Source: Chryseobacterium formosense
Lineage (GTDB): Bacteria; Bacteroidota; Bacteroidia; Flavobacteriales; Weeksellaceae
DNA length: 64,000 nucleotides
NCBI RefSeq assembly: GCF_900116415.1
Contig: NZ_FPAP01000001.1
Span: 372,001 to 436,000, forward strand
Direction of reading: 5' to 3'
Shown one piece after another: positions 54,388 through 61,260 of the stretch. Position 1 is the stretch's first letter; every line of letters begins with the position of its first letter. Position numbers and translations under genes: made by a program. The notes below the pieces were generated by a model. The model worked only from the letters and a program-made list of their open reading frames with translations, did no database searches and was not told where the DNA came from.

Positions 54388-55059
54388 TTAAATATTATCT
54401 GATAGACCTCTTCCGAACCACTGATCACTTTTTCGTGTATCTATTAGTTCATCTATATTTTTACCGGGATATTTTTTTGAAAATTCATAAAGCTTGTTCC
54501 AATATTGAGAACTGTCATTTTTATGTCTTCTGACAATTCGAATATCGTGATGCCTCCCTGTGGGTTCTCCATATTCATCGGTCGTAGGAATTGAGTAGAT
54601 CAGGCAATCAGCCAAATGACGATACTCTGCGTCATTAAATATTTCTGTATCAACAAGTGATTTTGAGACCTGGCCGTAACGACCGTCAAAAAGTTTGCGA
54701 TCATTAACAAATATTGAATAGAGGCATTCATGGATATAAGTTGTTATATCTTTTCCACGAAAACGATAAAGACAATCAATTTGCCCATTTCCCAGCATAA
54801 GCGCATCTCTCCATTCATCTCTCCATTCGTCATGGAATTCTTTTCCGTCAAGCTCGATGGCAACCGTGTAGTCGTTAGATCTAAGTAAAAAGTCCAGGCG
54901 AAAAAGTCCGGCGGAATTTCGGATCTCATATTGTGGGATTATTTCAAAACGATCATTCACAAACTTTTCAAATTGCTGAATAAAGATCTCTTCCAATGGA
55001 CTTTCGAGTTGGTTTCTGTTGATATGAATGGTGTTGCTCATAGTTGTAAAATTAGTCAT
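54388..55059 (-). CDS. PD-(D/E)XK endonuclease-like protein (DUF559-type)
   Basis: Protein of 223 residues (Met7 is an alternative start). Near the N-terminus ESPLEEIFIQQFEKFV, then GLFRLDFLLRSNDYTVAIEL followed by DGKEFH: Asp56 and Glu69-x-Asp71-x-Lys73 fit the PD-(D/E)XK core of the DUF559/Vsr-like nucleases. After it EWRDEWRDALMLG and YRFRGKDITT provide the further helix and strand. The biological role is unknown. It is next to, and reads with, the DNA-polymerase cassette, so a DNA repair or defence link is possible but unproven. Confidence 0.65.
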   Translation of the reverse strand: MTNFTTMSNTIHINRNQLESPLEEIFIQQFEKFVNDRFEIIPQYEIRNSAGLFRLDFLLRSNDYTVAIELDGKEFHDEWRDEWRDALMLGNGQIDCLYRFRGKDITTYIHECLYSIFVNDRKLFDGRYGQVSKSLVDTEIFNDAEYRHLADCLIYSIPTTDEYGEPTGRHHDIRIVRRHKNDSSQYWNKLYEFSKKYPGKNIDELIDTRKSDQWFGRGLSDNI

Positions 55060-55161
55060 AATATTTTGTAAAGCAAATAGTAGTTATTGATGGTCAGCTT
55101 TTTACCATTATATATTGGGATTAAATTTTGATGACATATTTCCAAGTGCTCTTGGGCGTTA

Positions 55162-58100
55162 TCACAACATTTTCTGTCTCGGCAATCCAATCTCAAATTC
55201 CTGCGGGTATGGTTCTCTGGAAGTCATACTTACATTTTCGCGAAGGCTTCTTTCTATTTCCTGTGATTTTTCCTGATCCATTGAATAACGGGGATCTGCA
55301 ACAAGCGGCATCTTGGCCATCTTGGTAATGGTGACTGTCGGAAAATGATAATCAACTTCCACCGTTCCCAACAGCAAGTAAATTCCCCCTTCTTTGAAAG
55401 GAAATTTTCTAAGACTATCCGGAAAGTGAGCCGTATCAAAATATTGACCTTCAGCATCGATCCAGGTCCCAAAGTACATGTCATCTTTCTTACCGGGATG
55501 GCTTTTCTTTTTAATGGGAACATGCTTTCTTGAGATCAGATAGGCCAGCATCTTAACTTGTTTTTTGTGATATTTTAAAAGATCCTTTACCAAAACATGA
55601 CCTCTATATTTTGTTTTGAGCAGATCAAATATCGAATGGGATACAGGAAAGCCTAATATTTCAATTTCATCAAAAGCATCTTCAAATCGGTCTCTCTGAA
55701 TAATAGGTAACTTATAATCCTTTTGAGGCTCATCAAATAAAGAAATGATTTTGGTTTTGTACTGACCTTTTGAAAAAAGAAATCTGGCCTCGATCAATAG
55801 TTCATATTTCTGTTTTCCGGTAAATCTGAAAGCCCCGACAAATATCAATATCTGTAAAGTTTCGATGCCGATATTGACCCTTTTGACAAAATCCTCAAGT
55901 GATCTGTAATCTCCATTGTTCTCTCTTTCTTCAGGAATAAATTGCTTAATGGTTGCTTCAAGTTTCTCTATGTGCATCAAGCCTAGGTACACATCAGTAT
56001 CATAGACCGTCGTCTGAAATTCACTGAGGTTGACACAAGGGTTATGAATGGTTGCTCCCGACATTTTGGCTTCGTGAACATAAACCTCCATCCTGTAAAA
56101 GCCACCACCGTTATTAATCGCAGAAACCATAAATTCGATAGGGTAGTAGGCCTTCAAGTAAAGGCTCTGATAACTTTCTACCGCATACGAAGCTGAATGG
56201 GCTTTACAAAAAGAATAACCAGCAAAGGATTCGATCTGCCGGTACACTTCCTCAGACAATTGTTCGGGATGCCCTTTCTTCCTGCAGGACTCAAAAAAAT
56301 CATCTTTTAATTTCTGTAAAGCTGACAATGAACGACCCTTGCCGCTCATAGCCCTTCTTAAGACATCTCCGTTTTCCGCCGAGACACCGCCAAAATGCAA
56401 GGCGATCTTGATCACATCTTCCTGATAGACCATGATCCCATAGGTCTCACCCAATTCCTTTTCAAATACCTCATGGAAATATTCAAACTGATCGGGATGA
56501 TTATGCCGGAATATATATTCCCGCATCATTCCGCTCTGTGCTACACCGGGGCGAATGATGGAAGAAGCCGCAACCAATACTTTGTAATTATCACATTTCA
56601 ATCTTCTCAATAAACCCCGCATCGCAGGGGATTCTATGTAAAAGCAACCGATGGTCTTTCCAATACTCAGGAATTCATTGCACTTAGTCTCACCTTTGGA
56701 AATCCTTGTATCTTCAATGTCGACAATAATCCCTCTTTTTTCTTCGATCAGTTTGACCGTATCTTTGATGGTTCCCAATCCTCTTTGTGAGAGGATATCA
56801 AATTTTTCAAGACCTATGTCCTCTGCCGTATGCATATCGAACTGTACGATCGGGAATTCCTTTGGAGGAAACTCCAAGGCAGAGTAATTCGTGATCGGTT
56901 CCTCAGAGATCAGGATGCCGCATGAATGCATGCTTCTTTGATTGGGAAAGCCTATCAGTAATTTTTCATATTTATAAATTTCCTGAACGATGGAATTCTG
57001 ATCGTGATGTTCTTTTGGTCTTTTAGACAGTTCATCCAATTCCTCTTTCGGAAGCCCGAATACTTTCCCCAGTTCCCGGAATCTCGATCTGCTTTTGAAC
57101 TCGACGTTAGTTCCGCAAAATGCCACATGGTCTTTTCCATATTTCTTAAAGATATATTCCAAGATAGTATCCCGGTTCTTCCAGCTCCAGTCCAGATCAA
57201 AATCTGGAGGGGTCTTCCTATTGAGATTCAAAAATCTTTCAAAATAGAGGTCCAATTCCAAAGGACATATGTCCGTGATCCCAATACAGTAACTTACAAT
57301 AGAGTTGGCACCGCTTCCCCGACCGACGTGCATAAAGTCCATACGGTTGCTGTACTGTACAATATCCCATGTGATCAAAAAATAGCCACAGAAATTAAGT
57401 TGATCAATCACTGCCAGTTCTTTATCCACTCTTGCCTTTGCCTGTACGTTATCATCAGGATATCTTTTGTCTAAGCCCTCATAAGCCAGTTTTTTCAATA
57501 ATTTAAAATCATTTTCCTTGTTTTCGGTATAATACTTTTTGTTTTTGGGTGTTTTAAAGTCAAAGTCAAAACTGCATTCATCAACAATATATTTGGTGTT
57601 TTCAATGATCTCCGGATATTGGGAATACTTCTCTAACAGTCCTCTTTTACCAATAAAGGTCTCATTGCTTTTACAATAATCATCCTCGATGAGTTTAGTA
57701 AATAAAGTGTTGCCTGCTATTGCTCTTAGTACTTTATGCAATTCATATTCTTCATCTGCCTTAAAGGTTACTGGATGCAGGATGATCATTTTATGGGTTA
57801 AAGCTTTCAATTCAGGATTGAACAACCGTTTGAGCTCATCCTGTCTTATCCCGATAAATTCATGTTCCAGCAGTTTTTCAGGAATATTTGTTAAGGGATA
57901 GATTACAAAACTATCCTTCAGTTCCAGGTTAGCTTTACCGATCTCGATTCCTTCACAATTATAATTGGTCAAAAGCCTGTTGACCTCTGCAATGCCTTTT
58001 GGGTTTTTGGCAAGACAGATGAAGTACTGTTCATTTTCAACCCGCACATCCACCCCTACAATGGGTTTGATCCCTTTTTCCTGACAAAGTTTGTAAAACT

Positions 58101-58236
58101 GATAGATACCGGTCACGGTATTGATATCGGTCAGCGCCAAAACCTTTAACTGATGTTGTACAGCCAGCTGAACCAGGTCTTCAACAGAGATGGTCCCATA
58201 ACGTAAACTGTGATAAGTATGGCAATTAAGAAACAT
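55162..58236 (-). CDS. dnaE2: Error-prone DNA polymerase III alpha subunit, DnaE2/ImuC-like
   Basis: C-family polymerase of 1024 residues, shorter than replicative DnaE and similar to DnaE2/ImuC, used for translesion synthesis. PHP domain at the N-terminus (LNCHTYHSLRYG, LKVLALTDINTVTG) with altered metal ligands; polymerase palm with HVGRGSGANSIVSYCIGITD and PDFDLDWSWKNRD (catalytic Asp pair about residue 345); finger region RRAMSGKGRSL; GYSFCKAHSASYA; OB fold near the C-terminus. It begins ten bases after dinB, in one operon. In other bacteria such pairs are induced by DNA damage. Confidence 0.92.
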   Translation of the reverse strand: MFLNCHTYHSLRYGTISVEDLVQLAVQHQLKVLALTDINTVTGIYQFYKLCQEKGIKPIVGVDVRVENEQYFICLAKNPKGIAEVNRLLTNYNCEGIEIGKANLELKDSFVIYPLTNIPEKLLEHEFIGIRQDELKRLFNPELKALTHKMIILHPVTFKADEEYELHKVLRAIAGNTLFTKLIEDDYCKSNETFIGKRGLLEKYSQYPEIIENTKYIVDECSFDFDFKTPKNKKYYTENKENDFKLLKKLAYEGLDKRYPDDNVQAKARVDKELAVIDQLNFCGYFLITWDIVQYSNRMDFMHVGRGSGANSIVSYCIGITDICPLELDLYFERFLNLNRKTPPDFDLDWSWKNRDTILEYIFKKYGKDHVAFCGTNVEFKSRSRFRELGKVFGLPKEELDELSKRPKEHHDQNSIVQEIYKYEKLLIGFPNQRSMHSCGILISEEPITNYSALEFPPKEFPIVQFDMHTAEDIGLEKFDILSQRGLGTIKDTVKLIEEKRGIIVDIEDTRISKGETKCNEFLSIGKTIGCFYIESPAMRGLLRRLKCDNYKVLVAASSIIRPGVAQSGMMREYIFRHNHPDQFEYFHEVFEKELGETYGIMVYQEDVIKIALHFGGVSAENGDVLRRAMSGKGRSLSALQKLKDDFFESCRKKGHPEQLSEEVYRQIESFAGYSFCKAHSASYAVESYQSLYLKAYYPIEFMVSAINNGGGFYRMEVYVHEAKMSGATIHNPCVNLSEFQTTVYDTDVYLGLMHIEKLEATIKQFIPEERENNGDYRSLEDFVKRVNIGIETLQILIFVGAFRFTGKQKYELLIEARFLFSKGQYKTKIISLFDEPQKDYKLPIIQRDRFEDAFDEIEILGFPVSHSIFDLLKTKYRGHVLVKDLLKYHKKQVKMLAYLISRKHVPIKKKSHPGKKDDMYFGTWIDAEGQYFDTAHFPDSLRKFPFKEGGIYLLLGTVEVDYHFPTVTITKMAKMPLVADPRYSMDQEKSQEIERSLRENVSMTSREPYPQEFEIGLPRQKML

Positions 58237-58246
58237 AGATAAAAAT

Positions 58247-59389
58247 TTATTTTAAAAAACCCGACGCCCTTCCTACACTTAAGCTTCCAAATCGGTTTTT
58301 AATATGATCCATTGTCTGATACAGGGAGATCATTTCTTCAGTGTCTTCGAAAAGATCCATCTGATGAAGCCCGTGTACCAGCCCGGTAAATCTGACACCG
58401 ATCAATCGGATCCTCATTCTTCTGGTGTAAACTTTTTTGAAAAGTTCCAAAACATATTTGAGCAAAGTGTGGTCAGCTGAGGTGTAAGGAATTCTGCATT
58501 GCTTGATCTCAGTATCGAAGTTGGAATATCTGATCTTCACTGAAACGGTTGAGGTCAGCCACTTTTCCTGTCTCAGCTGATAGGCCAGTTTTTCCACCAT
58601 ACCCGATAGAATACTTCTGATCTTCAGTATATCGATCGTATCCTGAGCAAATGTATCCTCCGTGGAGATCGACTTTCTTTCAGAGTAGGGGATTACGGGT
58701 GTCTCATCAATGCCGTGTGATTTCTTCCAAAGGACGGTTCCGTTCTTGCCAACTAATTGGTTCAGCACATCAACCGGCATTTCAGACAGCGTCTTTATGG
58801 TCTTGACACCCAATCGTGAAAACAGGTTGAATGTTTCAGGTCCGACCATCGGAATCTTTTTGATGGACAGCGGATTTAAAAAATTTTGGATATTGGCCTC
58901 TTTCACCTCCAATCTTCCGGTGGGTTTGGATTCACCGGTCCCGATCTTGGAGACCGTTTTATTCGTCGATAAAGCAAAGCTGATCGGCAGACCCGTATTT
59001 TTTGTAACGGCATCTACAATTTCATTGGTCCATTGAAAACAGCCGAAGAATTTATCCATTCCTGAAAGGTCAAGATAAAATTCATCGATACTGGCTTTTT
59101 CCAGCACCGGTACTTTTTCCTGAATGACCTCTGTCACCAGATGCGACATATTGGAATAATATTCCATATCGCCCTTGATCACTTTTGCTTCAGGACATAA
59201 CCTCAAAGCCATCTTAATGGGCATTGCCGAACGAACTCCGAAATACCTTGCTTCATAAGAACAGGATGCAACAACACCACGGTCACCGCCTCCGATGATC
59301 ACAGGCTGTTTCTCCAATCCAGAGTTTTTCAGCCGTTCACAGGAAACAAAAAAGGTGTCCAGGTCCATATGTGCAATTGCTCTTTCCAT
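58247..59389 (-). CDS. dinB: DNA polymerase IV (Y-family)
   Basis: Translesion polymerase of 380 residues. Catalytic residues are intact: Asp9 in HMDLDTFFVSCE and Asp102-Glu103 in ASIDEFYLDLSG, so it is a true DinB and not the inactive ImuB. GRSCNEARYF-like YEARYFGVRSAMP, helix-hairpin-helix motif (LSIKKIPMVGPETFNLFSRL) and little-finger domain follow. It lacks a recognisable beta-clamp tail. It is transcribed together with dnaE2 and divergently from the LexA-like regulator; the 61 bases in between carry their promoters. Confidence 0.93.
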   Translation of the reverse strand: MERAIAHMDLDTFFVSCERLKNSGLEKQPVIIGGGDRGVVASCSYEARYFGVRSAMPIKMALRLCPEAKVIKGDMEYYSNMSHLVTEVIQEKVPVLEKASIDEFYLDLSGMDKFFGCFQWTNEIVDAVTKNTGLPISFALSTNKTVSKIGTGESKPTGRLEVKEANIQNFLNPLSIKKIPMVGPETFNLFSRLGVKTIKTLSEMPVDVLNQLVGKNGTVLWKKSHGIDETPVIPYSERKSISTEDTFAQDTIDILKIRSILSGMVEKLAYQLRQEKWLTSTVSVKIRYSNFDTEIKQCRIPYTSADHTLLKYVLELFKKVYTRRMRIRLIGVRFTGLVHGLHQMDLFEDTEEMISLYQTMDHIKNRFGSLSVGRASGFLK

Positions 59390-59393
59390 ATTG

Positions 59394-59401
59394 CAAACTT
59401 A
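59394..59401 (-). promoter_or_regulatory. -7 box of the dinB-dnaE2 operon
   Basis: TAAGTTTG on the minus strand, perfect TAnnTTTG, five bases before the dinB ATG, so the transcript is nearly leaderless. Confidence 0.55.
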
Positions 59402-59424
59402 GTCACGTTTTTAAACAAAATGTG

Positions 59425-59451
59425 TATATTTGTTGTCATAAATTATGACAA
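59425..59451 (+). promoter_or_regulatory. Promoter and palindromic operator of the LexA-like regulator
   Basis: TATATTTG (59425-59432), perfect TAnnTTTG, directly followed by the palindrome TTGTCAT-AAATT-ATGACAA (59433-59451). The operator covers the predicted start of transcription and the first ATG (59445), which suggests autorepression; its distance to the dinB box also allows control of dinB. Confidence 0.7.
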
Positions 59452-60230
59452 TGTCAATTTTTGCAGATAACATCGTGTTTTTGAGAGGTCAAAAAAATTT
59501 AACCCAACATAAGCTTGCAGAAGATCTCATCCTTACCAGATCAAGATATGTTTCCTATGAATATGGGAATGCGGAACCTCCTATTGAAGTATTGGTCAGG
59601 ATATCCAAATACTACAACATCAGTATTGATCTACTGGTCACTGTTGACATCCGAAAATATCCTTTGGACAAGATGGTCAACCTACCGGGCAATAAAATTT
59701 TGTTGCCTGTTGTAGTCGATCCTGAAGGAAACAAGTATATTGAAATTGTGCCTCAAAAAGCTTCAATGGGCTATCTGAATGGATTCAGTGATCCCGAATA
59801 TATTGAAAGTTTGCCACGTATCCAGCTTCCATTTTTAGGACACGGCATATTCAGAGGATTTATGGCAGATGGGGATTCCATGCCGCCATTTGCAGACGGG
59901 ACATGTGTCATTGGTGAATATGTTGAACAGCTTGAAGATTTGAAAAAGGGGAAGGGGTATATGTTTATTACGTCTGAAGGCTATACTTTCAAAACCTTTG
60001 TAAAAAGAAATAAAAATACGCTTACCGTTGCAGCAGATAATACATTCTATGACTCATACGATATTCCTTTATCAAATATTGTACAGGTATGGCGGTATGT
60101 GAGAGGAATTTTACCCCAGGATTATAAACCATACTACCTGCCTAATCATACAAATCTTAAAAATCTTGTCGATGAGGCGAAACGCAGTATCAGCAATCTG
60201 GAGAACGGAATTCTTAAGTTCAAGGCATAA
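59451..60230 (+). CDS. XRE/S24 (LexA-like) repressor
   Basis: Regulator of 259 residues: N-terminal XRE helix-turn-helix (NIVFLRGQKNLTQHKLAEDL, then RYVSYEYGNAEPPIEVL) and a C-terminal S24 peptidase domain with Ser143 in ADGDSM and Lys181 in GYTFKTFVKR. In relatives the domains are joined by KAxAGYL with an Ala-Gly cleavage bond; here it is KASMGYL, Met replacing Ala, so self-cleavage may be impaired. I prefer ATG 59451 over 59445, which is inside the operator. Likely controls the divergent dinB-dnaE2 operon in response to DNA damage. Confidence 0.9.
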   Translation: MSIFADNIVFLRGQKNLTQHKLAEDLILTRSRYVSYEYGNAEPPIEVLVRISKYYNISIDLLVTVDIRKYPLDKMVNLPGNKILLPVVVDPEGNKYIEIVPQKASMGYLNGFSDPEYIESLPRIQLPFLGHGIFRGFMADGDSMPPFADGTCVIGEYVEQLEDLKKGKGYMFITSEGYTFKTFVKRNKNTLTVAADNTFYDSYDIPLSNIVQVWRYVRGILPQDYKPYYLPNHTNLKNLVDEAKRSISNLENGILKFKA

Positions 60231-60234
60231 AAAA

Positions 60235-60250
60235 CTTCCCCGAAGGGAAG
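60235..60250. terminator. Small hairpin after the LexA-like gene
   Basis: CTTCCC-CGAA-GGGAAG, six-bp stem with tetraloop, five bases after the stop; only weak A/T flanks. Confidence 0.45.
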
Positions 60251-60274
60251 CTAAAAACACAAATGATGAAAAAA

Positions 60275-60297
60275 ATTATTCCATTAAATGGAATAAT
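60275..60297. promoter_or_regulatory. 23-base perfect palindrome before alkB
   Basis: Half-site ATTATTCCATT with a one-base centre; 31 bases before the alkB ATG. Sequence differs from the dinB operator. It may be an operator of alkB or a hairpin in its leader. Confidence 0.55.
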
Positions 60298-60327
60298 GTA
60301 AAGATAAATATTTAAAATAAAATTACA

Positions 60328-60939
60328 ATGGGTCAGCTAAGTTTATTCGATACGGAAGAATTTTACGAGTTTCCAAAAGACCTTTTGGAATACAGGGAGA
60401 ATTTTCTGAACAGGGAAGAGGCAGACCGGTTAAAAGACCATCTGCTTAAGACCGCTCAATGGGAACAGCGTACTCAGAAAATGTATAACAAGATGGTGAT
60501 AACACCACGTCTGACCGCATGGTATGGTGATTCAAAATTCAATGAATCAGCCGACAATAATATCTCAAGTACGAACCTCTGGATTCCTGAGTTATTATCA
60601 TTAAAAGAAAGAATTGAAAAGGAATTCGGTTACCGGTTCAATGGTGTTCTACTAAACCTCTACCGTGACAACAATGATTCCGTTGCCTGGCACAGGGACA
60701 AGGAAAGTAGATATGGTAAGAGGCCTGTCATTGCATCCATCAGCCTCGGACAGACCAGGAACTTTGATTTCAGAAGAAAAGACCATCATCAAAGCAAATA
60801 CAGCCTTCCTCTTCCTAATGGTTCACTCCTTATTATGAAAGGAGACCTTCAGGAAAACTGGGAACACCGGATCGCCAAATCCACAGTACCCATGAAAGAA
60901 AGAATTAATTTAACCTTTCGATTGATCAATGAATTATAA
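60328..60939 (+). CDS. alkB: AlkB-type 2-oxoglutarate/Fe(II) dioxygenase
   Basis: DNA/RNA demethylase of 203 residues that removes N-methyl lesions such as 1-methyladenine by oxidation. It has the iron ligands His-x-Asp in VAWHRDKESRYG and the later His in WEHRIAKS, the 2-oxoglutarate Arg in RINLTFRLI, and PRLTAWYG, typical of the ALKBH2/3-like bacterial group. It follows the LexA-like gene on the same strand with its own palindrome upstream, adding to a DNA-damage cluster. Confidence 0.92.
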   Translation: MGQLSLFDTEEFYEFPKDLLEYRENFLNREEADRLKDHLLKTAQWEQRTQKMYNKMVITPRLTAWYGDSKFNESADNNISSTNLWIPELLSLKERIEKEFGYRFNGVLLNLYRDNNDSVAWHRDKESRYGKRPVIASISLGQTRNFDFRRKDHHQSKYSLPLPNGSLLIMKGDLQENWEHRIAKSTVPMKERINLTFRLINEL

Positions 60940-60968
60940 CATTATAAAAATTTCAAAAACTAATTGCT

Positions 60969-61187
60969 ATGTCAATTTCATATTACGATTTTAAAAATCT
61001 CCCCGACAGATCTCAACAAGAACTTGTTATGGCTATAGGAACAGTGATCAGTGAAACATATAAGGATGCGCTGAAATTCGTATTATATCAGATGCCTTCA
61101 TTTACGGTCGAGATCGTATATAACATCAATAACAATACTATTGCAAGTGTGAGTTCCTTTCAGAATACGGGTAATTACGAAAATTAA
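60969..61187 (+). CDS. Small unknown protein
   Basis: 72 residues, no signal or membrane segment, with an alternating hydrophobic C-terminal half (FTVEIVYNINNNTIASVSSF) suggesting a beta hairpin. It starts 29 bases after alkB on the same strand, and may be cotranscribed. I recognise no family. Confidence 0.55.
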   Translation: MSISYYDFKNLPDRSQQELVMAIGTVISETYKDALKFVLYQMPSFTVEIVYNINNNTIASVSSFQNTGNYEN

Positions 61188-61260
61188 TCTGAGAGATATT
61201 TGATATTGTCCTGACCAAAGTTGATGTAATGTTGCTAAACTTGTATTCTCCAATTCTAAG

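Noticed and set aside
57004..57474. 156-codon ORF on the plus strand inside dnaE2
   Set aside because: Antisense shadow of a well-supported polymerase gene; no recognisable motif or promoter.
58247..59389. ImuB assignment for the Y-family polymerase
   Set aside because: All three catalytic acidic residues (Asp9, Asp102, Glu103) are present, whereas ImuB lacks them.
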